Shown here: positions 29,446 through 38,100 of the stretch, in pieces
Layout of the letters: the number at the start of each line of letters is the position of its first letter
How positions within the stretch are numbered: position 1 is the first letter of the stretch
From: Azotobacter salinestris
GTDB taxonomy: Bacteria > Pseudomonadota > Gammaproteobacteria > Pseudomonadales > Pseudomonadaceae
Reading direction: 5' to 3'
NCBI RefSeq assembly: GCF_009363155.1
Contig: NZ_CP045302.1
Span: forward strand, 4,425,001-4,489,000
DNA: 64,000 nt
The notes under the pieces: generated by a model
Told to the model about the DNA's origin: nothing
Databases searched by the model: none
Seen by the model: only the letters and a program-made list of their open reading frames with translations
Made by a program: the position numbers and the translations under genes

Positions 29446-29482
29446 GAGATGGTGTCCACCTATTTATCGTGGACACCATCTC
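29446..29482. repeat. Perfect 14-bp stem hairpin upstream of IS66 tnpA
   Basis: Arms GAGATGGTGTCCAC (29446-29459) and GTGGACACCATCTC (29469-29482), loop 9 nt. It lies between the left end and tnpA, 22 nt before the tnpA start. It may attenuate outside read-through into the transposition genes. Confidence 0.75.
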
Positions 29483-29503
29483 CAGGCTTTTAAGCGGGAA
29501 ATC

Positions 29504-29827
29504 ATGCAGCGTCGTTCCTATTCCACAGCCTTCAAGGCTCAAATCGTGCAGGAGTGTGGCCAGCCCGGCGCCTCCGTCGCCAGCGTGGCGCTGAGCCATG
29601 GCATCAACAGCAACGTTGTCCATAAATGGATACGCACGGCACGCAGCCAGGTTGAGACCCTGCCGGCGTTCATCCCGCTTGCACTGGATGCGCCCGTGCG
29701 GGCCGGATATGCCTCCCGCGCGGACATTCGCATCGATATCCCCCATCGGCGCACAACCTTGACCGTTCCCTGGCCTGCGGGCGATGCAGAGGGGTGTGCC
29801 CGGTTCGTGCGCGAGATCCTGCAATGA
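29504..29827 (+). CDS. tnpA: IS66-family accessory protein TnpA
   Basis: Encodes 107 aa. An N-terminal helix-turn-helix of the IS3/IS911/IS66 OrfA type is visible (YSTAFKAQIVQECGQPG then SVASVALSHGINSNVVHKW). The C-terminal half matches IS66 TnpA (TLTVPWPAGD). It is needed with TnpB for IS66 transposition and probably binds DNA. Its stop overlaps the tnpB start as ATGA. Confidence 0.92.
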   Translation: MQRRSYSTAFKAQIVQECGQPGASVASVALSHGINSNVVHKWIRTARSQVETLPAFIPLALDAPVRAGYASRADIRIDIPHRRTTLTVPWPAGDAEGCARFVREILQ

Positions 29828-30159
29828 TCCGTATCGATGCCATCTGGCTCGCCACCGAACCGCTGGATATGCGGGCCGGAACGGAAACGGCGCTGGCCAG
29901 GGTGGTGGAGGTCTTCGGTGCGGCGAAGCCGCACAACGCCTACCTGTTCGCCAACAAACGAGCCAACCGCATGAAAGTGCTGGTTCACGATGGTTTCGGT
30001 GTCTGGCTGGCCTCGCGCCGACTGAACCGGGGCCGTTTTGTCTGGCCGGGCAGTTGGCAGGGCACGCAGTTGGAGCTGAATGCCGAGCAGCTTCAGGCCC
30101 TGGTGGTCGGGCTGTCCTGGCAGCGGGTCGGATCGGGGGCCGAAATCAGCCTTTTATAG
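29824..30159 (+). CDS. tnpB: IS66-family accessory protein TnpB
   Basis: Encodes 111 aa of the IS66 Orf2 family (unrelated to the Cas12-like TnpB). Signatures include the N-terminal IDAIWLATEPLDMRAGTET, the central AYLFANKRANRMKVLVHDG and WLASRRLNRGRFVWP. ATG at 29824 overlaps the tnpA stop. The exact biochemical role is unknown in the family, but it is required for transposition. Confidence 0.93.
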   Translation: MIRIDAIWLATEPLDMRAGTETALARVVEVFGAAKPHNAYLFANKRANRMKVLVHDGFGVWLASRRLNRGRFVWPGSWQGTQLELNAEQLQALVVGLSWQRVGSGAEISLL

Positions 30160-30173
30160 TTGGCCGTCAGGTG

Positions 30174-30230
30174 GTGCCTGCCGCGCAATTGACCGAACGA
30201 CCTATCGTCGATAGCGGTCAAGGCAGGCAC
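30174..30230. repeat. Structured 57-nt inverted repeat between IS66 tnpB and tnpC
   Basis: Three nested stems: GTGCCTGCC (30174-30182) with 30222-30230, TTGACCG (30189-30195) with 30215-30221, and CTATCG (30202-30207) with 30209-30214. It ends 10 nt before the tnpC ATG, where a folded RNA could limit tnpC translation. Confidence 0.75.
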
Positions 30231-30240
30231 ACTCGGCGCC

Positions 30241-31752
30241 ATGACTTCTGCTTGCTTCGACCATCTGACTCCCGAGCAACTGCGCGAACTGGCGGCGCAG
30301 TTGACGCAGCAAGTCCATTACTACAAAACCCGCGGCGAGCAGCTGGCTCACGAAATTGCCGTCCTCAAGCGGCATCGGTTTGCCCGGCGCAGCGAGCAGC
30401 TCGGTGCTGCCCAGCTCAGCCTGCTGGACGATCTGCTCGATACCGATATCGCGGCCATCGAAGCCGAGCTCGAGGAGCTGGCTCCAGCTCCCGCCGCTGC
30501 CGAGCCACGCCAGCAGCCCAGGCGCACAGCCTTGCCGCCGCAGTTCCCCCGCACGCTGATCCATCACGAGCCGGACAACACGCAGTGCGCCTGCGGCTGC
30601 CAGCTCAAACGCATCGGTGAAGATGTCAGCGAAAAGCTCGACTACACCCCGGGCGTCTTCACGGTGGAGCGGCATATCCGCGGCAAATGGGTCTGCGAAC
30701 GATGCGAAACGCTGATCCAGGCGCCGGTTCCGGCCCAGGTGATCGACAAGGGCATCCCGACTGCCGGGCTGCTGGCCCAGGTCATGGTGGCCAAGTTCGC
30801 CGACCATCTGCCCCTGTACCGGCAGGAAAAGATCTTCGGCCGGGCCGGTTTCGCCCTCCCGCGCTCGACCCTGGCGCAGTGGGTCGGCCGCTGCGGCGTG
30901 CAACTGCAACCACTGGTCGATGCACTGCGGGACATAGTCCTGGAGCAGAACGTCATCCATGCCGACGAGACCCCGGTACAAATGCTCGCGCCGGGCATGA
31001 AGAAGACCCGGCGCGCCTATGTCTGGGCCTACGTTCCCAGCCCGTTCGCCGAGCTGCGTGCGGCGGTCTACGACTTCAGCCCCAGCCGTGCCGGCGAGCA
31101 TGCCCGCACCTTCCTCGGCGACTGGCGCGGCCAACTGGTCTGCGACGACTTCGCCGGCTACAAGGCCTGCTTCGAGCAGGGCGTGACCGAGATTGGCTGC
31201 ATGGCCCATGCCCGGCGCAAGCTCTACGACCTGCATATCGCCAACCAGAGTCAACTGGCCGAACAGGCTCTGCGCTACATCGGTCAGCTGTACGACATCG
31301 AGCGTGAGGTGCGCGACCTGCCGCCCGACGAGCGACAGCGAATACGCCAGGAAAAAGCCAAGCCCATCGCCGATGCCCTGCACGGCTGGATGCTCACCCA
31401 GCGCCGGTTGGTGCATGAAGGCACGGCCATCGCCAAGGCACTCGACTACTGCCTCAAGCGCTGGACGGCCCTCGTGCGCTATCTCGATGACGGCATGCTC
31501 GCCATCGACAACAACGGGTGTGAAAACCAGATCCGCCCGTGGGCCATCGGCCGCGCAAATTGGCTGTTCGCCGGCTCACTGCGCAGCGGCAAGCGTGCGG
31601 CCGCCCTGATGACACTGATTCAATCGGCACGCCTGAACGGGCATGATCCGTATGCCTATCTGAAAGATGTGCTGACCCGGCTGCCGACGCAGAAGGCCAG
31701 CGAGATCACCCAGCTGCTGCCACACAACTGGAAACCCTCCTGCAAGGCGTGA
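30241..31752 (+). CDS. tnpC: IS66-family transposase TnpC
   Basis: Encodes 503 aa. Order of domains: N-terminal leucine-zipper helix (about 15-60), zinc-finger region with Cys pairs (CACGC and CERCE), catalytic DDE domain with HADETPVQM and VCDDFAGYKACFEQG, the conserved GCMAHARRKLYDLH, and DNNGCENQIRPWAIGRANWL near the C-terminus. Full length with no stops, so probably functional. It ends 15 bp before the right terminus of the element. Confidence 0.95.
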   Translation: MTSACFDHLTPEQLRELAAQLTQQVHYYKTRGEQLAHEIAVLKRHRFARRSEQLGAAQLSLLDDLLDTDIAAIEAELEELAPAPAAAEPRQQPRRTALPPQFPRTLIHHEPDNTQCACGCQLKRIGEDVSEKLDYTPGVFTVERHIRGKWVCERCETLIQAPVPAQVIDKGIPTAGLLAQVMVAKFADHLPLYRQEKIFGRAGFALPRSTLAQWVGRCGVQLQPLVDALRDIVLEQNVIHADETPVQMLAPGMKKTRRAYVWAYVPSPFAELRAAVYDFSPSRAGEHARTFLGDWRGQLVCDDFAGYKACFEQGVTEIGCMAHARRKLYDLHIANQSQLAEQALRYIGQLYDIEREVRDLPPDERQRIRQEKAKPIADALHGWMLTQRRLVHEGTAIAKALDYCLKRWTALVRYLDDGMLAIDNNGCENQIRPWAIGRANWLFAGSLRSGKRAAALMTLIQSARLNGHDPYAYLKDVLTRLPTQKASEITQLLPHNWKPSCKA

Positions 31753-31775
31753 TGCCCGGCCGCTTACAATGCTCC

Positions 31776-32688
31776 GGACCATCTTGCCGCCCATCTGGGC
31801 GAGGCTGGCAAATACATGCTCGACCCTGGCCCGGGGGCTGGCAATGCGTTTGTTCCGGGCCTTGCCCGGCTCTCCGATAGGCTTGCCGGCCTGGCCCTTG
31901 CGCTGGATATGCGGTCGCCAGCCGATCAGCTTGAGCCAGCGCTCTCTGGGCTTGTCGTGATAACCGCGATCCGCCCAGAAGTCACGGCTGCTGTTGTTTC
32001 GGTCGAGCACATCCACCAGGTGCAGGGTATCGGCCTCGCTGGCATCGCTCACCCGCACGCCGCGGATCAGCTTGTGCCGACGATCCACGCTGACCGACAG
32101 CTTGTAGCCGAAGTACGATTTGCCGTGCTTCTTCGTCCAGCGCGCCTCGACATCCTTTTGTCGGCGCTGGGCGGGTGACCACTCCACCGGCACAGCCTGC
32201 TCCTTCACCACGGCCTGCTCATCGGCTGTGTTGTGCTGGATGGGCGCGCGAACGATGCTGGCATCGATGATCTGCCCTTCGCGAGCCCGGAATCCGTGTG
32301 CCTGCAACTGACGCTGCACCTCGGCAAAGATCTGGTGCTCGACATTGGCCTTGACCAGGCGCTCGCGAAAGAGCCAGATCGTGTTGCGATCCGGCACTCG
32401 GCCGGCGTGCTTGAGACCGGCAAAACGCTGGAAGCTCATGCGGTCGAGCAACTGGAACTCCATCTGCTCGTCGGACAGGTTGAACAGTTGCTGGAGTACC
32501 AGCAGTCGCGTCATCTGCTCCGTTGGATAAGGCGGCCGGCCGCCCTTGGCCCTACTGGGCCTGGGAGCCCAGCGGTCGATTTCGGCGGCCAAGGATGCAA
32601 AGTCCACATGCTTGTTCAGTAGGGCCAGTGGGTCGCCCAAGCTGTCCAGCTTGGCTTCACGCTCCTGGTCGGCAAAAAGACTGAACAT
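31776..32688 (-). pseudogene. IS5-family transposase, 5' fragment (disrupted)
   Basis: Holds the first 304 codons plus one base of a 336-aa transposase cut by IS66 insertion after MGGKMV. ATG at 32688 (MFSLFADQEREAKLD) has a GGAG site 7 nt upstream; a TTG further up is disfavoured. Catalytic residues are in place: Asp in IIDASIVRAP, Asp in FWADRGYHDK and Glu in RARVEHVFA, forming the DDE triad. The remaining codons lie at 29304-29401. An alternate frame runs on into IS66 but lacks the native C-terminus. Confidence 0.92.
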
Positions 32689-32741
32689 CAGCAGGCTCCG
32701 GGTGATCAACAGGCGGATGATCTTACCCGGCGGCCGGGCTG

Positions 32742-32757
32742 GTTTTTAGAGGTGCCC
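32742..32757 (-). repeat. Right terminal inverted repeat of IS5-family element
   Basis: GTTTTTAGAGGTGCCC, exact complement of 29174-29189. Followed by the TGAT duplication at 32758-32761. Confidence 0.93.
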
Positions 32758-32804
32758 TGATGTGTATGTACGCATCGCAGGCAGCTGTGCGCGGACGAGT
32801 GTCT

Positions 32805-33302
32805 TCACTGGCCTGCCGCTCCGTAGCAGCACTTCTTGAATTTCGCGCCGCTGCCACAGGGGCAGGGGTCGTTGCGTCCTGCATGCAGCGGGACGGTCGG
32901 GTCGATGAAGTACCAGCGGTCGTCGCATCGTACGAAGCCCGAGCGTTCACGATGGACGTGTTCGCCCGAGCCATCGCGCCAGTGCGCGCTGAAGGTGACG
33001 AAGGCGTGCGCCGGTCGCTCGGCAGGCAATTCGGTTTTCTCCACCGTCAAACCGAGCCAGGTGCTCTGCAGGCTCCAGTCCTGCATGGCTGCGCGATCCA
33101 GTCCTGCCTGCTGAGCCGGCAGGGTGGTCTGCAGCAGATAGTCGATATCGCCCAGGACGTAGGCGCTGTAGCGCGAGCGCATCAGGCGTTCGGCCGTAGG
33201 GGCAGGAGTGCCGGCCAGATGGCGGCCGCAGCATTCATCGAACCGGCTGCCACTGCCGCAGGGACAGTTCCCGCCCTGCGCCGACAGGTCGTTGCTGTTC
33301 AT
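32805..33302 (-). CDS. ychJ: YchJ-family (UPF0225) SEC-C motif protein
   Basis: Encodes 165 aa. SEC-C type zinc motifs occur at both ends: [15 protein letters not shown] near the N-terminus and [15 protein letters not shown] at the C-terminus. The central NTF2-like domain contains the [20 protein letters not shown] segment. Function is unproven in the family. The stop is only 47 nt from the IS5-family right end, so the insertion sits just downstream and leaves the gene intact. It lies 4 nt after the DUF6231 gene. Confidence 0.9.
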   Translation of the reverse strand: MNSNDLSAQGGNCPCGSGSRFDECCGRHLAGTPAPTAERLMRSRYSAYVLGDIDYLLQTTLPAQQAGLDRAAMQDWSLQSTWLGLTVEKTELPAERPAHAFVTFSAHWRDGSGEHVHRERSGFVRCDDRWYFIDPTVPLHAGRNDPCPCGSGAKFKKCCYGAAGQ

Positions 33303-33306
33303 CCGT

Positions 33307-33804
33307 TCACCACCAGTATTTGCCGAAATTCTCGGGGTTGGCCCAGAACTTGGCATTCAGCCAGTCCGGGATCTGCTTGTAGTCATAGAGATCGTAGGTG
33401 AACAGGGTGAGGACCTGTTCGTTGCGCCGGAAACGCTCGCTGGCCTGCAGCGCCAGGGAGAAGAAGTCGGTATCCTGCCAGCCGCACGCCGCCAGATCGA
33501 CCAGTACCGCAAGGCGACTGGCATTCAGGTTGCGAATGCCGCCGAGCAGCTCCAGGCCGGCACGTCGGGGCAGGTGCTCCAGGCAGTCGACCAGCGCGGC
33601 CAGCTCGTAGCGCTGGGCGGCGACCTCGGGGGGCAGCGGGCCGGCGGCACAATGAGTCACCTGGGCCTCCGGGTGCGTAGTGCGAAAGGCCTCGAGAGCA
33701 GGCAGATCGCTGGCGCCGACCAGCAGCAGCCGGCTCGGGGCGTAGCGCTCGAGCAGGGCGGCGAGGGCTTGCTGCGGCGTGCGGGAAGAAAAGCTGTCGT
33801 TCAT
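33307..33804 (-). CDS. DUF6231-family protein
   Basis: Encodes 165 aa. A methyltransferase-like core is suggested by [17 protein letters not shown] and [22 protein letters not shown]. The C-terminus is aromatic ([25 protein letters not shown]). I associate it with DUF6231, a pseudomonad family of unknown function located beside ychJ. It shares an operon with ychJ (4-nt gap). The fold suggestion is inference from pattern only. Confidence 0.7.
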   Translation of the reverse strand: MNDSFSSRTPQQALAALLERYAPSRLLLVGASDLPALEAFRTTHPEAQVTHCAAGPLPPEVAAQRYELAALVDCLEHLPRRAGLELLGGIRNLNASRLAVLVDLAACGWQDTDFFSLALQASERFRRNEQVLTLFTYDLYDYKQIPDWLNAKFWANPENFGKYWW

Positions 33805-33920
33805 CGAAGGTCCTCGAGCGGAGTGCAGCTGAGATTCAAGAGTAAGGCAATGGGCGCTTCGTGCCGGCGGCTACGCCCGCGGATGTCCCGCCTGGATGAA
33901 GATCGTATGACAGGAACGCG

Positions 33921-34184
33921 ATGAAACTGTTGTTGACCCTGGGAAAGGCCCTGATCCTGATGCTGTGGCTGGCGCTTGCCGGAATGCTCCTGCAGCCGTT
34001 GAACAAGCCCTTCGACCTGCTGCTGCCGCTCTGCGGCGGGCTGCTCCTGTCCGCTCACCTGCTCGCGCTGGTGCTGTTCGAGCGTACCGCCAGAGCCGAT
34101 CCGCCGTGCTGGAAGATCCGTCTGCAGATACTGCTGTTCGGCATCCTCCATCTGTACGCTCCGCCGAAGGATGGCCGAGCATGA
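33921..34184 (+). CDS. DUF1145-family membrane protein
   Basis: Encodes 87 aa, with two hydrophobic segments (about 5-25 and 34-54) and a short third hydrophobic stretch (LQILLFGILHLYA). This is the compact layout of DUF1145 proteins, whose role is unknown. It is convergent with the CopD-like gene, with 18 nt between stops. Confidence 0.75.
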   Translation: MKLLLTLGKALILMLWLALAGMLLQPLNKPFDLLLPLCGGLLLSAHLLALVLFERTARADPPCWKIRLQILLFGILHLYAPPKDGRA

Positions 34185-34202
34185 CTTGGGCAGCCGGACG
34201 GT

Positions 34203-34667
34203 TCAGAACATCGGCCGGGCGGAGGCGATGGCGACCAGCGACAGACCGATCGCCAGGTTGAAGCCCACCAGCCGGCGAATCCGTCCCAGCGCCGCACCGC
34301 CGGCCGGCCAATCGCGAAGCTCCACGGCCCTGCGCAGCTGCGGCAGTTGCTGCAGTCGCACGCGCAGGAACAGGGCGAGCATCACCAGGTACAGGCCCAT
34401 CATGATGTGTACGTACGCCGGCGCCGTCTCCAGGCTGGGAAAGCGCAGGTGCAGCAGGCCGACGCCGGTGACCGGCAGCAGCACCACCGCGGCCCAGACC
34501 CACTGGAAGAAGCGGCGGAACACTTCCGGCCACAGCTTCAGGCGGGCCGGCGCGTCCAGTTCGCTGACCGCGGCGGGACGCAGGATCGTCCAGGCGAAGA
34601 ACATGCCGCCGACCCAGATCAGGGCGGGCAGCACGTGCAGGGTGTAGGCGAGGGAATAGGGCGTCAT
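34203..34667 (-). CDS. CopD-family integral membrane protein
   Basis: Encodes 154 aa with four predicted membrane helices. The N-terminal YTLHVLPALIWVGGMFFAW with His and Trp at the first helix is typical of CopD/HemJ-like proteins. Some CopD members take part in copper uptake; smaller stand-alone ones are uncharacterised. ATG at 34667 is chosen because upstream codons belong to the divergent dinG promoter region. Confidence 0.75.
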   Translation of the reverse strand: MTPYSLAYTLHVLPALIWVGGMFFAWTILRPAAVSELDAPARLKLWPEVFRRFFQWVWAAVVLLPVTGVGLLHLRFPSLETAPAYVHIMMGLYLVMLALFLRVRLQQLPQLRRAVELRDWPAGGAALGRIRRLVGFNLAIGLSLVAIASARPMF

Positions 34668-34761
34668 TCGGCAATCTCCGGTGGTGGTCCACGCAACGCG
34701 CGCTATCATAGCCGCCCATTTGCATACTGAAAATTTGTCCAGTTTCGATTCGGGAAACGGA

Positions 34762-36906
34762 ATGCTCAGCGCCGAACTCAAGTCACAGATCCAGGGTGCC
34801 TACTCCCGCTTTCTCGAAGCCAAGGGCCTCAAGCCGCGCTATGGCCAGCGCTTGATGATCGCCGAGGTGGCCAGGAGCCTGGGGGCCATCGCCACCGACG
34901 ACGAAGGACGCCGCCAGGGCGAGCCGGCGGTGGTCGTGGTGGAGGCCGGCACCGGCACCGGCAAGACCGTCGCCTACAGCCTGGCAGCGATTCCCGCGGC
35001 CAAGGCGGCCGGCAAGCGCCTGGTGATCGCCACCGCGACCGTCGCCCTGCAGGAGCAGATCGTCAACAAGGACCTGCCCGACCTGATGCGCAACAGCGGC
35101 CTGAGCTTCAGCTTCGCCCTGGCCAAGGGGCGCGGTCGCTACCTGTGCCTGTCCCGGCTCGATCTGCTGTTGCAGGAGGGCCAGGCGCAGAGCGCCACCG
35201 CCCAGCTTTTCGAGGAGGAGGGCTTTCGCATCGATGTCGACGAGGCCAGCCAGAAGCTGTTCACCCAGATGATCGAGAAACTCGCCGGCAACCGCTGGGA
35301 CGGCGACCGCGATGCCTGGCCGCAGGCCATCGAGGACGACACCTGGTCGCGGCTGACCACCGACCACAGCCAGTGCACCGGCCGGCACTGCCCGAACTTC
35401 CAGCAGTGCGCCTTCTACAAGGCGCGCGAGGGCATGACCAAGGTCGATGTGATCGTCACCAACCACGACATGGTGCTCGCCGATCTCGCCCTGGGCGGCG
35501 GCGCCGTATTGCCCGATCCGCGCGACACCCTCTATGTGTTCGACGAGGGCCACCATCTGCCGGACAAGGCCATCGGCCATTTCGCCCACTTCACCCGCCT
35601 GCGCTCGACCGCCGACTGGCTGGCGCAGGTGGAAAAGAACCTGACCCGGCTGCTCGCCCAGCATCCGCTGCCCGGCGAGCTCGGACGGCTGATCGAGGGC
35701 GTGCCGGAGCTGGCCCGCGAGCTGCGCACCCAGCAGCAGTTCATGTTCGCCGCCTGCGAGCAGTTGGCCGATTTCCGCGCCGGCGAGGACATGGACGGCC
35801 GCGAGAGACCACGCCACCGCTTCGTCGGCGGAGTGGTGCCGGAGCACCTGCGCGAGCTGGGACTCGAATTGAAGAAGGGCTTCTCCAGGCTGGTGGAGCT
35901 CTTCACCCGGCTCACCGAGCTGCTCAAGGAGGCCATGGACGGCGAGCCCGGCATGGGCCTGCCCAGCCACCAGGCAGAGGAATGGTATCCGCTGTTCGGC
36001 AGCCTGCTGGCGCGGGCCGAGGGCAACTGGCAGCTGTGGACCGCCTTCACCGCGGAGGATCCCGAGGACAGTCCGCCGATGGCGCGCTGGCTGACCCTGG
36101 CCGAGAGCGGTGCCCTGCACGACATCGAGGTCGACGCCAGTCCGATCCTCGCCGCCGAGACCCTGCGCCGCCATCTCTGGAGCATCGCCCATGGCGCGCT
36201 GGTGACCTCCGCCACCCTGACCGCGCTGAACAGCTTCGAGCGCTTCCGCATGCGCGCCGGGCTGCCAAGGAGCGCCGTCACCGCGGTGGTGCCCAGCCCC
36301 TTCGCCCATGCCGAGGCGGGCCTTCTGCGGGTGCCGGACCTCAAGGCCGACCCGCGCGACGCTGCCGCGCACACCGTCGCCATCGTCCGCGAGCTGCCGC
36401 AATTGGTGGAGGGCGCGCGCGGAGCCCTTGTGCTGTTCTCCTCGCGCCGGCAGATGCAGGACGTCTTCGACGGCCTCGAGCGGGACTGGCGCAGGCGCGT
36501 GCTGATCCAGGGCAACCTGTCCAAGCAGGAAACCCTGAACCGGCACAAGGCGCGGGTCGACGCCGGCGAGTCCAGCGTGCTGTTCGGCCTGGCCAGCTTC
36601 GCCGAGGGTGTCGATCTGCCCGGGGCCTACTGCGAGCACGTGGTCATCGCCAAGATTCCCTTCGCCGTGCCCGACGATCCGGTGGAGGCGGCGCTGGCCG
36701 AGTGGATCGAGGCCCGCGGCGGCAACCCCTTCATGGAAATCGCCGTGCCCGACGCCTCGCTGCGCCTGGTCCAGGCCTGCGGCCGTCTGCTGCGCACCGA
36801 GCAGGACCGCGGCACCATCACCCTGCTGGATCGCCGGGTGGTGACCCAGCGCTATGGCAAGGCGATTCTCGATGCGCTTCCGCCCTTCCGCCGGGAGATC
36901 GGCTGA
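34762..36906 (+). CDS. dinG: ATP-dependent DNA helicase DinG
   Basis: Encodes 714 aa, an XPD-like superfamily 2 5'-to-3' helicase with an Fe-S cluster, acting on R-loops and damaged DNA. Walker A is GTGTGKT (63-69), and the DEAH box appears as DEGHH near residue 260. The Fe-S Cys ligands are in RYLCLSRL and CTGRHCPNFQQC (about 128-215). C-terminal helicase motifs LVQACGRLLRTEQDRGTI are intact. A TATCAT element near 34704 is a plausible -10. The start follows P. aeruginosa-like DinG length. Confidence 0.95.
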   Translation: MLSAELKSQIQGAYSRFLEAKGLKPRYGQRLMIAEVARSLGAIATDDEGRRQGEPAVVVVEAGTGTGKTVAYSLAAIPAAKAAGKRLVIATATVALQEQIVNKDLPDLMRNSGLSFSFALAKGRGRYLCLSRLDLLLQEGQAQSATAQLFEEEGFRIDVDEASQKLFTQMIEKLAGNRWDGDRDAWPQAIEDDTWSRLTTDHSQCTGRHCPNFQQCAFYKAREGMTKVDVIVTNHDMVLADLALGGGAVLPDPRDTLYVFDEGHHLPDKAIGHFAHFTRLRSTADWLAQVEKNLTRLLAQHPLPGELGRLIEGVPELARELRTQQQFMFAACEQLADFRAGEDMDGRERPRHRFVGGVVPEHLRELGLELKKGFSRLVELFTRLTELLKEAMDGEPGMGLPSHQAEEWYPLFGSLLARAEGNWQLWTAFTAEDPEDSPPMARWLTLAESGALHDIEVDASPILAAETLRRHLWSIAHGALVTSATLTALNSFERFRMRAGLPRSAVTAVVPSPFAHAEAGLLRVPDLKADPRDAAAHTVAIVRELPQLVEGARGALVLFSSRRQMQDVFDGLERDWRRRVLIQGNLSKQETLNRHKARVDAGESSVLFGLASFAEGVDLPGAYCEHVVIAKIPFAVPDDPVEAALAEWIEARGGNPFMEIAVPDASLRLVQACGRLLRTEQDRGTITLLDRRVVTQRYGKAILDALPPFRREIG

Positions 36907-36962
36907 CACCGCCGCGGCGAGGCTCGCCGTGGCTGCTTCCCCGCAAGCCGTGATGCCGGCGC

Positions 36963-37301
36963 TTAGTCGTGTTTCCGTCGCTCCCGCTCCAGGGCATCGC
37001 CGAGTGGGCCTACCTGCGGCCTGATCCGCGCCCGGTGCGCAGCGCGGGAGATCGCATGGGTGGCCAGAGGCGCGCTGGCCAGCAGTACGAGCAGGCCGAG
37101 CAGGGCCTCGCCGGCCATCTGGCCACGGCTGGCGGCAGCGGTGCCGGCCAGGACCAGCACCGTGCCCAGCACCCCGGCCTTGCTCGCCGCATGCATGCGG
37201 CTGTAGCTGTCGGGCAGGCGCAGCACGCCGATGGCGCCGAGCAGCGAAACCAGCGCTCCGCCGAGGACCAGCAGCGAGGCCAGCCAGGGCAGGATGTTCA
37301 T
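36963..37301 (-). CDS. mnhG: Na+(K+)/H+ antiporter subunit G (Mrp system 1)
   Basis: Encodes 112 aa with three membrane helices. The MnhG signature GAIGVLRLPDSYSRMHAASKAGVLG (about 22-46) is clear. It is the last gene of the first, minus-strand Mrp operon, starting within the end of mnhF (ATGA overlap). The C-terminal tail is basic. It lies 57 nt from the convergent dinG end. Confidence 0.93.
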   Translation of the reverse strand: MNILPWLASLLVLGGALVSLLGAIGVLRLPDSYSRMHAASKAGVLGTVLVLAGTAAASRGQMAGEALLGLLVLLASAPLATHAISRAAHRARIRPQVGPLGDALERERRKHD

Positions 37302-37615
37302 GGGTTCTTGTCCTGCTCGCTGCGCGCCTCCTGCTCGGCCGGCTCCCCACGGAACAGAAAGGCGAAGGCGGCGGTGCCGATGAAGGACATCAGAGCCAGC
37401 AGCACCGCGACCTCGAGCAGCACCGCCTGGGCTCGGGACAGGGCGGCCAGTGCCATGGCGGCGATCGCCACCAGCGTCAGGGCGTCGATGGCCACCACCC
37501 GGTCCGGGCGGCTCGGTCCGCGCAGCAGGCGGTAGAGGATCAGCAGGGCGCTCATGGTCAGCAACAGGGCGGCCGTGGGCAATACCCAGGTGGCACCGGC
37601 CAGCTCCACGATCAT
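37298..37615 (-). CDS. mnhF: Na+(K+)/H+ antiporter subunit F (Mrp system 1)
   Basis: Encodes 105 aa with three membrane helices. LLRGPSRPDRVVAIDAL is the MnhF signature, followed by FIGTAAFAFLFRG. ATG at 37615 overlaps the mnhE stop by 4 nt. The C-terminal tail is acidic and hydrophilic. Confidence 0.93.
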   Translation of the reverse strand: MIVELAGATWVLPTAALLLTMSALLILYRLLRGPSRPDRVVAIDALTLVAIAAMALAALSRAQAVLLEVAVLLALMSFIGTAAFAFLFRGEPAEQEARSEQDKNP

Positions 37616-38100
37616 CCCGTCTCTCCGTCGCTGCCGGCATCCAGCCAGTGGAGCAGGCGACGCTCCAGTTCGCGCAGCATCTCTTCCACGGCAGCCGGGT
37701 TGCGCACATCCAGGGCATGGATGAAGAGGGTGCCTTCGGTTTCCCGGTACTCCAGGGCCATGGTGCCGGGCGTCAGGGTCAGCAGGCAGCCGAGCAGGGT
37801 TGCCAGACGCGCTTCGGGGCGGCGCAGGGACACGGCCACCACCGCCGGCTCCACCCTGATCCGTCGCGCCAGCACCAGGCTGGCCACATGCAGGCTGGCG
37901 AGAAACACCTGACCGACGAACCAGAGGATGAAGGCGCTTCCCCGTTCCACCTTGCGCGCATGGCGGCGCAGGGGCCGCAGAGGAAGGACCAGCCTGCACA
38001 GCAGGTACAGGGCGACGAAGGCCGCCAGCAGCCCCGGGACATGGGCGGCTCCGGCAAGTGCGGCGAGGGCGCCGCTCAGCAGAAGGTGGGCCAGGAACAT
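37612..38100 (-). CDS. mnhE: Na+(K+)/H+ antiporter subunit E (Mrp system 1)
   Basis: Encodes 162 aa. N-terminal membrane helices precede a soluble domain with the MnhE signature LTLTPGTMALEYRETEGTLF and FIHALDV. MnhE is structurally required for assembly of the hetero-oligomeric antiporter. It directly abuts mnhD (start 38100, mnhD stop 38101). Confidence 0.92.
   Translation of the reverse strand: MFLAHLLLSGALAALAGAAHVPGLLAAFVALYLLCRLVLPLRPLRRHARKVERGSAFILWFVGQVFLASLHVASLVLARRIRVEPAVVAVSLRRPEARLATLLGCLLTLTPGTMALEYRETEGTLFIHALDVRNPAAVEEMLRELERRLLHWLDAGSDGETG

Larger units (their letters stand above)
29402..31767 (+). mobile_element. IS66-family insertion sequence
   Basis: The 2,366-bp element has imperfect terminal inverted repeats beginning GTAAGCG-CCGG (left GTAAGCGTCCGGCC, right complement GTAAGCGGCCGGGC). 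It is flanked by the 8-bp duplication AATGCTCC (29394-29401 and 31768-31775), the length expected for IS66. It carries tnpA, tnpB and tnpC in the standard order. All three appear intact, so the element may still be active. It inserted into the IS5-family transposase gene. Confidence 0.95.
29174..32757 (-). mobile_element. IS5-family insertion sequence, interrupted by an IS66-family element
   Basis: Perfect 16-bp terminal inverted repeats (GGGCACCTCTAAAAAC at 29174-29189 and its complement at 32742-32757) are flanked by a 4-bp duplication TGAT (29170-29173 and 32758-32761). Removing the inner IS66 element and one copy of its 8-bp duplication leaves a 1,210-bp element with one 336-codon transposase, normal for the IS5 family. 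The intact ends and duplication show a simple insertion, later hit by IS66. Confidence 0.92.
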
